Source: Bimuria novae-zelandiae CBS 107.79 (taxonomy: Eukaryota > Ascomycota > Dothideomycetes > Pleosporales > Didymosphaeriaceae). Taken from it: 64,000 nt of DNA. Position numbers and translations under genes: made by a program. The notes below the pieces were generated by a model. It saw only the letters and a list, made by a program, of their open reading frames with translations, ran no database searches and was not told the origin of the DNA. The stretch lies in assembly GCA_010015655.1 (NCBI GenBank), contig ML976700.1, forward strand, positions 376,390-440,389, in the 5' to 3' direction. Below, piece by piece: positions 10,301-20,945 of this stretch (its first letter is position 1; each line of letters opens with the position of its first letter).

Positions 10301-12520
10301 CAGGCTAAGGCCTTCTTTTACTAGCTAAAAGAGAGCTTTATGCAAGGGCCCTTGCTAGCCTACTTTAACTTTAGAAAACCCTTAAAAGTAAAAACTAACG
10401 CTTTAGGTTTCGCGATCTCGGGTATCTTAAGCCAATCGTAACTAGACAAATATAGGAAGCTATAATAGCACCTAGTTGCTTTTTATTCGCGCAAGATAAA
10501 CTAGGCAGAATAAAACTACGACACGCATAATAACAAGTTACTAGCAATTATTAAAGCTTTTAAGTATTAGTAACACTACCTAGAGGGTGTTGGCAAGAAG
10601 GTTAAGCTTTTAACTAACTATACTAACCTACAAGGATTCATGTCTACAAAAGTCCTAACTAGACAATAGGCAAGGTGGGCCAAATAGCTTATAATATTTA
10701 ATTTTAAAATTAAACACTATCTAGGAAGGATAAATCCCGCTAATAAACCATCGCAGAGACCCGACTACGAGTTAAAGGAGGAAACAAGCTTAGGCAGGAT
10801 AGGCAGTTCCTAGTAGAAACTCCTTAAGGCCCTATAGCATAAGTTATAGCTAAAAGGCAACGCTTTAGACGAAGCAAGCGTGGCAGGTAGCCTATAGTCA
10901 CTAAAGCAGGTAGGAAGCCCTAGACTAGTAGCAGCGACAAGAATCGCTAGACCTAGAACGTTAATAACTAAGGAGACGGCGGTAAACGATTTAGTAAGCG
11001 CTTACCCTATAGTAGAGCTATTAAAGAGAAATAGCCAGGGGGACGAAACTATAGAACGAATCCTCTAGTACCTCTAAGGGCCAGAGATAACAAAGCCAGA
11101 ATGGCTAAAGCGCTGGATAATTAGACTGGCCAACCTATTATAGTACGAGAATAGGCTATACGTGCCACCTCTAGTAAGGGTATACGTCCTTTAATAATGC
11201 TATAATAACCCCCTCGCGGGCTATTTTAGCTTTGCTAAGACCTTAGAGCTAGTACTGCAAGAGTTCTAGTAGCTTACTATCTAATAATACGTAAAGGACT
11301 ACGTTTAGACCTATTAAGCGTACTTTAGGACGAAACCTGTCCAACACGCAACGCATGGCTAACTTAATAGCCTACTAGTCCTAAGAGGCATCTAGGAGGA
11401 CATCGCTATAAATATAGTAATAGATTTACCTAAGAGTAAATCTAGAGCCTATCGTTATAATAGTATCCTAGTAGTTATTAACTAGTTTTTTAAGATAGCA
11501 CACTACATCCCCACGCGAAAGGACCTAAAGGTAGTAAAGCTAGCTAAGGTCTTTAGGAGAAAGGTTCTGCGCCTACACGGCCCTCTAAAGTTAATAGTTA
11601 CGGATAGAGGCAGCCTATTTATATTAGCTTATTAGAGTACCTTTACTTAATATTTAAGAACTAAGTAACTTCTCTCTACTACCTTTCACCCGCAGACAGA
11701 CGGACAGATAGAACGATAGAACTAAACGCTTAAATAGTACCTTCGAGTATTCTACAACTACGAACAATCTAATTAGGCGGACCTTCTATCTAAAGTAGAA
11801 TATTCGTATAATAATAGCATCCACAGCTCTATAGAAGTGTCGCTATTTATTACAGTATACAGCCTAAATCTACTAATAATAGGCCTGCCCCGAGAAGTAT
11901 AGCTGCGCGGGTTAGTACCTACGGTAAGGGCCAGAGCGGCAGTTCTAGCCTAGACTAAGGCCTAGATAACCCAAGCAATCCTCAGGGCACAGGCGTACCA
12001 GGCGACGTAGTACAATAGAAAGCATAAGGCCTAAACCTTTATAGTAGGGGACATGGTATACCTCGACGCCTATAATATACGGTTAACTAGACCTAAAAAG
12101 AAACTTAACTACAAGTCCTAGGGTCCCTATAGGGTAAAATAGCAAATTAGTTAACAGGCATATAAGCTAGAGCTGCTAAAGAACTTTAACATTTAACTAG
12201 TGTTTTATGTGTCTCTCCTAAACTAGGCAGCCCTAGAAGGACTACTACAACGAGAGTAAAGCCCGCCTAAGGTTATTATACCACAAGCAGGGGAGGATAT
12301 ATACCTAATTAAAGGAATTAAATCTAGGGTACTCTAGGACAAAGAATGGCTGTATAAAGTTAAGTAGAAAGGATACGATAGCGATAAGAACTAGTAGTTA
12401 TCTATAGAGGAGATCTCTAAAAGGGCGATAAAGCAGTTCCTAAAGGGCTTAAACAAGGAGACTAAAGGTCGCCCTAGACAAGAGCCCAAGAGGCGGGGTC
12501 GCCCCCCCAGAGAAGGAGGA
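7350..12520 (+). pseudogene. Gypsy-1 gag-pol polyprotein, RIP-inactivated
   Basis: Gag covers about 7350-8800 and ends with a degenerate zinc knuckle at about 8650 (the first Cys codons now read Tyr, then KPGYYKASC). Protease is at about 8890-9290 (ALVDYGAKANFVSS, where DSG is expected). Reverse transcriptase is at about 9400-10060 with an intact [11 protein letters not shown] at about 9905-9940. RNase H is at about 10330-10700, and integrase at about 11200-12200 with TTFHPQTDGQIER at about 11680. The chromodomain at about 12300-12430 (WLYKVK-KGYDSDKN-W) is followed by a basic tail with two GRP motifs like AT-hooks. Dozens of TAG/TAA stops, mostly at Gln and Trp positions, rule out expression. 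Confidence 0.85.
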
Positions 12521-14151
12521 AGACAGCACTTAATAGTAATTAGTAATAAATTACCCTAGAGAGTACACTTTATAGGCTGCGAAATACTAGAATAAACAGG
12601 GCAAAGGATTCTTAAATAGACTAAAGACTAAAATAGGCTATCTAGGCCCATTCACGCCTCTCAGGGCCTAACAGAGGCTCATAAGCCCATTTAGACCGTA
12701 CCTAACGCGATTATAGCCAACTAAAACCTAACCAAAACTGCCTAAGGGTATAGAACGTGAATAAAATCTAGACACTATTAATAGGGGCAGAAATCCCTAA
12801 ATTATATTAGATAACCTTCTTAATTAGTTAGGCGCTTAGACTCGTAGGCTTGCTAGAAAGTCTCTTAACTACCCTTACTCTTAATCTTCTTCTTTACTTC
12901 CTCCGCGAGGAAGTCTAGCGTGGCTAAGACACTAGCCTTAAACGCTAACTACCCTAAATTAGCATTAATAACCCGGGATTAGGGTTAAGGACCTTTATTA
13001 ACTTAGGAGCAACCTTCTTACGCCTAGGGGTAAGAGCACTAGTAGTAACTAGGGAGGTTAAACTACCCCCCTTTATAGTAAAAGCTTTCCTCTTCTGCTT
13101 CTCCTTAATAGAGAGGCCCACCACCGGAATAATCTCCTTAGGAGGCCAGGTGTTATAACCTAAGTAGTAGGGGGTTAACAGGTTTCCGCAGAATTTAGAT
13201 CCGGTAGCCTTATGCGACTTAGTCTAGATAACCCTTAACTATACTAGATAATACTTATATAATAATATTACTTTATTCCGTCTCTAGTACCTGCGCGGTG
13301 GCCTTTACTAATATCTTATCTAATCTAGAGAGGTCAATCTTATTATATATATATGTATTAATTTAGCTTAAGCGTAGCATAAGGATAATTAGGGCACTTA
13401 ATACGTTTTCTAAGTTATCTTTAGGTATCTGCTACTAATTAGCCTTAAAACCCCTACATGACCCTTAAAGCGCTAACTTACTTACTAATAATTCTTACTA
13501 TTACTGTAGCAGGCATCGCAGCGGCAGATTAAATTATAGTCCTCTAAATTTATTAGGCTAAGATTAATATACACTGCCTTAGACTAGACACGACGCATTT
13601 CCTTAACCTAAAACTAGTAGAGTTTTATCTTCTTATAATTAGACTGCTTAAGGCTATCTAGGATAATAGGAAGGCAGGTATAGTATAGGTTAATAGTACT
13701 AATCGCGCTCGCACGCGCCTTATTAACTAGGGCCTTAAGAATAGCGTTCGCGGTACTTATAGTGCCAAATAGCGTAGGTATATCTAGACAAAGTCCGAAG
13801 GTTGCTGAAGAGGGCAGTAGAGAAGTAATAAGTATAAAGACAACTTAGTAGGCCTACACTAGGTTAGTCTACCTTTACGACCCCTAAATTTAGAGCGGCT
13901 AGGTACTAAAATGGGGGGCATCTGGGGTCAGGCACCCTAGACTGCCATAGATTGGCTAGGTCGTACTTACGGGTTAGGGAGCCTCCGGGATAAGGTAAGC
14001 CGCCGAGTAGAGAGTAAGAATAAGGGTTTTAGGTCTTAGTATAAGCCTAAGATTTAGCTTACGTTATTAGCTTACGTAATATATAAGATCTAATTAGGCT
14101 AGTTATCACGTGCTTATTCTCGCGGTCGAGACCCTTAAAGAAAAGAGCCTT
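12521..14151. other. Gypsy-1 region between pol and 3' LTR
   Basis: About 1.6 kb of RIP-affected sequence after the chromodomain, unusually long for a Gypsy 3' untranslated region. Apart from the antisense frame at 12800-13220 nothing is recognised. Confidence 0.6.
12800..13220 (-). pseudogene. Antisense reading frame in Gypsy-1 3' region
   Basis: On the minus strand from about 13217 to 12965 the frame stays open for over 80 codons inside otherwise RIP-riddled DNA. It has protein-like content (HKATGSKFCGN, then YNTWPPKEIIPVVG and a Lys/Arg-rich stretch). A neighbouring frame continues to about 12800 (FLAEEVKKKIKSKG), with stops again at Gln/Trp-like positions. It lies between the chromodomain and the 3' LTR and runs opposite to gag-pol. 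Function unknown. It may be an accessory gene or a captured fragment. Confidence 0.4.
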
Positions 14152-14325
14152 TATCACGAGTCGTAGGTTGAGGGCCCTCGACGGCCCTAGTCCGCTCTAG
14201 ACTAGCGCTATCTGGGCCTTCCGCCTATCTACTTCCCTCGCCGCAGCCCTTCTCTTCCCTCTCTAAGGGATCGCCTTAGTACTGTGGATAGACTGAGTCG
14301 CCCGTAGTCAGGGCGCTTTTTTACA
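14152..14325 (+). repeat. Gypsy-1 3' LTR
   Basis: 174 bp copy of the 5' LTR, followed directly by the attat duplication. Its first bases are tatcacgag, where the 5' copy has tgtcacgag, a G-to-A change. Confidence 0.95.
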
Positions 14326-14395
14326 ATTATAAAAGATATACTTATAGTATATTAAGTGAATTATAGAAAGTAAGAAAGGTATAAAGAAATTATTA

Positions 14396-16266
14396 ACGTA
14401 CTTTACAAGCGAGTGTCCGATACAAGCGAGTGTCCGAAAACGCCAAGACCCCACTAAAATCTATACTCTACACAATAGTACAGAACGCGTATATATATTT
14501 ATAAGAAATTGTAGTAGGCTAATCTACTCAGAATCTACTTCTACTTCTTCTTTACACGTGCGCGAATTATGCCTAGCTTTACTATAGTGTCTATAGCGCT
14601 ATTAAGTAAATTTGCCTCTATTAGCGCGCACTATCTTCTTTACCTTCTTTTTATTACTACGCGCCTTAAAGTCCTTTAGAGTAGCTAGCTACTAGCCCTC
14701 TTTAGCTATAAGAATTCCTTCCTGCTATAGTTACTTTCTTTTATGTAATTTTTATTATGTGGCGGCCTTATTAGTAGCTTGTAGCTTAGTAATCTGCTTT
14801 TGCGCTAACACTAGCTTATACGCTACTATTACTACGCCTTTTACTACCTTTTTAAAGGTCTTAACTATGCTTATTAGGGAACTATCTAGGTGTCTCTGAA
14901 TCCTCTCCTTTACCAGCGTTAATTATGCCCTAAATTCTAGGGTGTTGCTAGGCGTCTACGACTGCCATGTACTATCGTGTATAGTATAAGGCAAAGGCGT
15001 ACGTAGACAGACGTTAAGCTTTAATATTACTACTTCTAGGTTAAGGGGAACGAGGCTAGCGCCTTAAAAGCCTTTCTTAATATTACTTTAAGTAATTATA
15101 GCCTTAAAAGTAGTAATAAAGTAAGGTAGGAACTTAATTTTAGTAATATGCGTAATATGGTTGCGCATTAGATCCTTAGCTTGGCGCCCATACGCCTTCT
15201 TTAGCGGCAAGAAACACCCCACATCTAGTAGCTACAGGAGGTGCGACGAATATAGAGGCATACAGAGAGTAATAATCTTGTTATCTTTATAGTATTGCTA
15301 GAATTCGAGCGAGTTATAGCTCTCGTGGCCATTAATAATAAGTAGCTAATAGCTACTAATAGTACGCCCTTTTATATGCGCGTTAAAGTGCTTTAGCCAC
15401 TATAGACTAAGCTTATTTATTGTCTAGCCGTTCTTAGAGACTATAATAACCTAATTATAAGGTAGATCCTTCTCTTTATACCAGATAGAGAGGTAGTGCT
15501 TGCCCTGGAAGATAAGGAAGGGTGGAATCGCCCAGCCTATCGCATTAACGCCTTAGATAGCTAAAGTCTATTATTAGTTGCCTTGCTATACGCTCTTTAG
15601 CCTGTCTTGTTACTTAGAGCCTATAATAACTACTCCTGTTAATATCATGCTTATTATAAAGCTAGTCTCGTCGAAATTGTAGGTATCCTTGTCCAGGATA
15701 CCATACTTGGCTTTGGTATTCTCTACAAGCCAGAACCAGCCTTATATAACCTTAGGATCCTCACAGAGAGCTCTCTTATAGTTATACTTTTAATTAAACT
15801 TAACTTAGAGCTCTAGCTAGCGCTTTATAAAGTTTATAGCCTAGTGCTAGCTAACAGGCTTGCGGCGCTGCTTAGCTAACAAAGAATTAGCTATATCTTT
15901 AATAGTAGCAAGCCAGGGAGGGAATCCTCGCGCGTCTAGGTTAAGTATATAGTAAATAATTACCTACTCCTCTGTCGCTAGAAGATTTATAGAGTTAGGC
16001 GTATAATTAAGTTGAAAGGTTACTCTAGCGCGTCTTCGCCTTATTACTCTTTTTAAAGTGCTATAGATTACTACAGCACGCGGAATTAAAAGTGTTGCGT
16101 CTTATTTAATAGCCTAAAGCGTAAGCTATAATTAAGCTTCTTTTAACTTTAGTAGCTAATTAGGTAGTTAAGATATCGCGTTATAATATAGGTGATGATA
16201 CGTTTTGGTGGGGTCTTGGCGTTTTCGGACACTCGCTTGTATCGGACACTCGCTTGTGAAGTACGT
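14396..16266 (-). mobile_element. Fot1/pogo-like transposon, RIP-damaged
   Basis: An 1871 bp element with inverted ends of about 60 bp containing two direct copies of acaagcgagtgtccg, flanked by TA (14394-14395, 16267-16268). The ends begin acgtact. Size, TA target and encoded protein all match the fungal Fot1/pogo group. It starts 70 bp after Gypsy-1. Confidence 0.9.
14560..16175 (-). pseudogene. Fot1/pogo-like transposase, inactivated
   Basis: Minus-strand translation shows a CENP-B-like HTH part (NLDARGFPPWLATIKDIAN), then YGILDKDTYNFDETSF (first catalytic Asp region), a QLLIINGHESYNSLEF block (second Asp region) and YSSHLLQLLDVGCFLPLKKAYG, all landmarks of DDE_1 transposases. Stops are few compared with neighbouring elements but occur at several Gln/Trp positions. 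The family length of about 500-540 residues fits the span. Confidence 0.8.
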
Positions 16267-16814
16267 TAAACTATATATTATTTATTTTAATTTTTTACTA
16301 TTATTAAAATTATTATTATAATTTTACTAAGACCTTCCTCCTAAAAGTAGTCCTTAGGGCTTACTATAGTCCTGACCTTTATATAGGACTTCTTGCTTAT
16401 GCGGGACTTCGTTACGTAATTGCTGACCTAAGCTACCCCGCGCTTCTCTGTGTGTTCCTCTAGCGCGGTCATTCCGCCAACAATGACTCTCTTAGCGTAA
16501 TTGTCTGGTTCTATTGTTCCTGTGGGGTTCGTGATCGTAACATACAGCTTTAAGTTGTGAAGCTGTTTTAGTGTTCAGGTGGGTCGCTTCGCCGGGGGGG
16601 TCGCTTCGAGGTGAACCTCGGTACCCCACACCATCCTTCTCCAGCTTTCCAACTCGCGAACATTTATACAGCTGACGCCGCAATGTCTCAATGCACTGTG
16701 TTGAATAGTGTCTTCACGCATCCTCCTTGACTTGTATCCTACGTTGCTGTTGGTTTTCACGCAGTGCAGGCTCAGCAGTTGATATAGACCAGTGTCCCCC
16801 TACGACACTGCACC
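16267..16814. other. Border between transposon block and gene island
   Basis: AT-rich RIP-like DNA to about 16440 gives way to normal-composition DNA. The last 300 bases before 16815 should hold the thiolase promoter. No RNA gene or clear promoter motif was found. Confidence 0.5.
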
Positions 16815-18257
16815 ATGGCGCCTACACAGAAGCAGCCCGTCTACGTCCTCGGCGTGGGCATGACCAAGTTCATCAAGCCCCGCGGCAAAGTCGATTATCC
16901 TGAACTCGGCTTCGAGGCCGGCGTGAAGGCGATGCTCGATGCGCAGATCAACTACGACGATGTAGAACAAGGCGTCGCATGCTACTGCTACGGCGACAGC
17001 ACCAGCGGTCAGCGTGTCTTCTACCAGTTTGGCATGACGGGCATTCCCATCTACAACGTCAATAATAACTGCTCCACTGGCTCGACCGGCCTGTACATGG
17101 GGAGGAACATGATTGCACACGGCGCGTCGGACTGCGTGCTAGTTGTTGGCTTCGAGAAGATGTTCCCGGGCAGTATGTCGACCTTCTTCCAGGATCGCGC
17201 GAACCCGATAGAGACGTCCAACTTGGTAATGAAGGAGACGAGAGGCATCACGAATGCGCCTGGCACGGCGCAGCTGTTCGGCAACGCAGGACGAGAGCAC
17301 ATGGAGAAGTACGCTTCATCTTCTCCCACATCCCCTACAACGTACAAGATACTAACAAAGAGGCACAGGTACGGCTCCAAAATCGAAGACTTTGCCGAAA
17401 TCGGCCGCATCAACCACGCCCACTCCAAGAACAATCCCTACTCGCAGTTCCAAGACGAGTACACCCTCGAGCAGGTCCTCAAGTCCAACATGATCCACGA
17501 GCCCCTCACAAAACTGCAATGCTGCCCCACCTCCGACGGCGCCGCCGCCGCCGTGCTCGTCTCGCAGTCCTTCCTCGACGCACGGCCACACTTGAAGGAC
17601 CAGGCCATCCTCATCGCAGGCCAGTGCCTCGCGACCGACCGCCCGGCGCTCTTCAACCGCTCCGCCATCGAGCTCATCGGATACAGCATGAGCGAACTGG
17701 CAGCACAGACAGCGCTCACAGAGGCCAAGGTCAACCCCTCAGACGTGAAAGTCTGCGAGCTGCATGACTGCTTCAGCGCCAACGAAATGGTCACCATCGA
17801 GGCCCTCGGTCTTGCGCCCAAGGGCAAGGCCCACGAACTCATCCGCAAGGGCGGCATCACCTATGGCCCGAACGCCCAGGTGGTCATCAACCCCTCCGGC
17901 GGCCTCATTTCCAAGGGCCATCCCCTCGGCGCAACAGGTATCGCGCAGTGCGCAGAACTGGTGTGGCATCTGCGTGGGTGGGCGAATAACCGCTCGGTGA
18001 AGGACACGAAGGTCGCGCTGCAGCATAATCTTGGGCTCGGCGGTGCGGTGGTGGTGAGTGTGTACAAGCGCGCTGATGGGAGCGCGGCGACGGATCTGAG
18101 CAATGAGGAGGTGGCGAGGAAGACTGGACTCGGGTATAATCCGGCGGTTCAGGCGAAGGGGTTTACGAAGGAGCAGGTGGATCGTGTGAGGAGCAGGAAG
18201 GCGAGGAGTGAGTGGGCGCTGCAGGACATCGAGCAAAAGGTTGAGGCGAGGTTTTAG
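16815..18257 (+). CDS. SCP2-type thiolase (sterol carrier protein x-like), likely peroxisomal
   Basis: Likely join(16815..17308, 17369..18257), 460 residues. A thiolase-fold enzyme of the SCP-x thiolase class, expected to cleave or form 3-oxoacyl-CoA in beta-oxidation of branched or side-chain substrates. Catalytic motifs: NNCSTGSTG (nucleophile Cys86), ELHDCFSANE (His about 297 after splicing) and KGHPLGATG (His about 349). The start is in good context (caccATGG). The open frame also reads through a 60 bp stretch, but that stretch has GT-ACTAAC-CACAG splice signals and encodes a 20-residue insert that breaks the otherwise conserved EHMEKYGSKIEDFAEI, so it is taken as an intron. The C-terminus ARF resembles a variant type-1 peroxisome signal. 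There is no SCP2 lipid-binding domain, so this is the stand-alone thiolase form. Confidence 0.92.
   Translation: MAPTQKQPVYVLGVGMTKFIKPRGKVDYPELGFEAGVKAMLDAQINYDDVEQGVACYCYGDSTSGQRVFYQFGMTGIPIYNVNNNCSTGSTGLYMGRNMIAHGASDCVLVVGFEKMFPGSMSTFFQDRANPIETSNLVMKETRGITNAPGTAQLFGNAGREHMEKYASSSPTSPTTYKILTKRHRYGSKIEDFAEIGRINHAHSKNNPYSQFQDEYTLEQVLKSNMIHEPLTKLQCCPTSDGAAAAVLVSQSFLDARPHLKDQAILIAGQCLATDRPALFNRSAIELIGYSMSELAAQTALTEAKVNPSDVKVCELHDCFSANEMVTIEALGLAPKGKAHELIRKGGITYGPNAQVVINPSGGLISKGHPLGATGIAQCAELVWHLRGWANNRSVKDTKVALQHNLGLGGAVVVSVYKRADGSAATDLSNEEVARKTGLGYNPAVQAKGFTKEQVDRVRSRKARSEWALQDIEQKVEARF
17309..17368 (+). other. In-frame 60 bp intron of the thiolase gene
   Basis: Begins GTACGC, has ACTAAC at 17351-17356 and ends GCACAG. 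Its length is a multiple of three and it lacks stops, so it can be mistaken for coding sequence. Removing it restores the family consensus around residue 165. Confidence 0.85.
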
Positions 18258-20945
18258 ATACGAATGTTTTTTTATGTATAGAGTTCTACCGTGATGAAAT
18301 TAGATTTTTGTTACTGAATGAAGGTAATTAGGTTGTATGTAATCATCGATGATTCATCGTCTGGTTGTTGTGTTCTTGGTAGTAGAACACTTGCGCGATT
18401 ATGGTACCAAAGCGCTCTTACGTCTGAACTATATTGGTACAGATTTGTGTGCTGTGACGCTGGCGCATGCCACCCTGTGATACTCCTGCGAGCTGTTGGT
18501 GTTGACTTTGGGATCCCGAGTCATTGCTACGACTACTGACGCATGCTCTACGCTGTTAAATCAAGTGAAAAAGGCGCTGAACCTATGGTTATAGACTTCC
18601 GAAGTGCATATTGTGGTGGCCATTTGGGGAAATAATGCTATTCGAACGCCAGTCACCAAGGAGAAAGCTCCAAGCATGTGTGAGAGATATCTTCTCCAAG
18701 AAGAAGATTGGAGTACTAGGTGGTGCTATATAGATGTTCTTGTAGGTTGGCGAGTACTTCTTTCGCCACGTTGGGGACGAGACGGATTCCGTGACGCCTG
18801 GATGTGTCCAGTGCAGTAATAGCTCCTCGAACGGGAAAGATCAGTGCCGTGTTTTGCGTTCATCAGGGAGTTGGCACTATGGATATGTATGGTGTTAAAG
18901 TGTGGAAAAGTGACAGCACGATGGTCTTAGGTGCGATTCCGAACGTGAATTATCATTGCATACCTGTAGAGCCTTGTGGGTACAGCTTCATGGTAATGAT
19001 GCGCAATGTCAACTTCCTCCTTGATTTTCTTGCTTTTTCTATGCCTTGTCTTGTTTTTTTCTTGCGCTATTCGCCCACGAATGTACAGTTTCCCGAGGTC
19101 CTACGTTAGGTACCATACCATACCATACCATATAGGTAATGTTAAAGCGTGGGTCTTCTCACAGCGTGGGCTGCGATAGGAGTTTATTACTTTATTTCCT
19201 TTGTCTAAATTCTTCCTTTTTACCTTTCTTACAATATTTACTTACGAATGTGGAGCTTCCTGTGCTGAACAATATTCCGGATCGCAGCATGGGAGGTGAT
19301 AGCGCCTCCAGAAGAAGCTAGCGTATGCCAAGCCACCCATCGAAATCTTCAGCCAGCCAGCTCACTCCCGTTCGTCTCTTCTCCTTCATACATACATACA
19401 CGGTCTCGACGTTTCTTTCTGGATGGTTCTACATTTTGTGAACCAGCCTTTTTCCGATGGACCAATAATGATGATGGCTGTTCTAATCCTGGGGTTCGAC
19501 TTCGCTGGCTTAAGGGCCGGTCTGGGAGCTCTGGGTTCGCTTTAGGCCTACAGACGTGTTCCCTGCGATTATGTTTTTGGATTTTGTTTCTGTCAAGTGG
19601 GAGGTGGCTGTGCAGTGGATGGCGGCTTTTGTTGCCCTGTGAGAAGGAGGTTCGTGTTCACAGCGCAGCTGCGCCGAAATACCTGCGTACGAGTAGGCCG
19701 GGTGGTCCAGCGACGAGCGCACGCCGCCTGAGGCTGTGCGGATCCCCCGAGAACATTGGATCGCGACCAGCAACTTCTTCAATGCCAACGTGTGCTTGAA
19801 GCCTTTGGATCGTGGCTTATGACTCGCGACAGTGCAATGTTGGTGCCCAGCGCTCCGACCCAATTTTTGTGGCTTGCAGGAGAATACGAAAGTCTGAAGA
19901 TCAGTCTCGAGCCCCTCCGCGGGATCTAACGCAGTTCAATCCTTGTTCTCGAGCCTTATCCAGACTGTCTTTTCGAACCGTGCGCCAGCGACTGTTGAAT
20001 TTGACGTAAGTGGTGTGACCGCCATGTCGGACCGGCGTGGGCAGATGCGGTCGACACATGCAGCAGGCAACAGACGGCGAACGTGGCGCTGTTGTACGAA
20101 GCAATAAATGGGTTCCTACAGTAGGCAGCACAGTGGCAGTTGGAGCAAATGTGCACTGCGAATCAATTGGACAAGCCCAAGGGCATCGAAAAGTCATCTT
20201 GCCAGTCGGTGCGCCTGAGAGGTCGTCCTGTCGGTTCCGATGATGGCACAAGCACGCAGCTGAGATGATTCCCCGCAGCTGTGGTTCCGAGATTGGACCT
20301 GGCTGGTGGTAGCGCGAGAGCTACGTGAGCGCACAAGACACAAGCTCCTCGATGCATTCATCGCGGTTATCGCTCGTATCACTGAGGCGTGCGTGAGCGG
20401 ATGAGCGCGGTTTGCTCTGTAGCGACGAGGAGCGACTCGTTAAGATCACTGCCCTGACATACCCATGTGTGCGCAAGTAAAGCTTGCCAGATATCTCGCG
20501 TTAGACCTGACGATCACCTCCCGTTTCCCGAACCTGTATGCCGGGTTCAGGTATCCGCTTCGCGAGACCGGCCGCCCGCCTAAGTCCCGTTCCGTGGCCT
20601 ATACTGCACTATTGGGCACCCGTCTCACAGCAGCAGCATGGCTGACAATTGGCGTCCTAAAGGCCGCCAACTCGTCACGCAACGGTCAGCAATGTGGGCG
20701 AACTCTCCGCTTGATCTGCGAATGGAAGAGCGCATCGTGCACGAGACAAGTCTTTGCTTGCGCCGCGCTCCCTGCACTCTAGTGCATCCTCTTCAGCCCT
20801 GTCATAATCCTCCGCAGCTGTGGATGACTGTCCAGCCTGCTTCTACCTCTCTCTCAATTGCTACCTCTGCTCCTCTTCCTTGCCGTATTTACGACGCTCT
20901 TACAGCTCCATGTTTGTACGATTCTGTGGGGCATAAAAGCCAGCC
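18258..20945. other. 2.7 kb intergenic region, no convincing gene
   Basis: Normal base composition without RIP signs. Open frames up to 167 codons on either strand show no recognisable domain and no supporting splice pattern. A short tandem of taccа-like units lies at 19111-19132 and a CATA run at 19390-19404. The pyrimidine-rich stretch at about 20785-20880 fits a fungal core promoter for the next gene. Confidence 0.5.
19111..19132. repeat. Short tandem repeat (ACCAT)n
   Basis: Four consecutive 5 bp units ccata in an otherwise unremarkable intergenic region. Confidence 0.7.

Larger units (their letters stand above)
7139..14325 (+). mobile_element. Gypsy-1: complete LTR retrotransposon (chromovirus), RIP-damaged
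   Basis: A 7187 bp element with 174 bp LTRs (7139-7312 and 14152-14325) and a 5 bp target duplication attat (7134-7138, 14326-14330). The LTRs begin TG (RIP-changed to TA on the right) and end CA. Domain order protease, reverse transcriptase, RNase H, integrase places it in Ty3/Gypsy, and a chromodomain at the end of pol makes it a chromovirus. The two LTRs differ mainly by transitions. Confidence 0.95.

Noticed and set aside
17051..18236. Long minus-strand and alternative-frame open stretches across the thiolase
   Set aside because: They lie entirely opposite a clear, conserved enzyme in GC-rich sequence and have no recognisable domain.
18318..20782. Several 60-167 codon open frames between the thiolase and Kelch genes
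   Set aside because: No domains, no consistent splice structure, overlapping frames on both strands; treated as intergenic.
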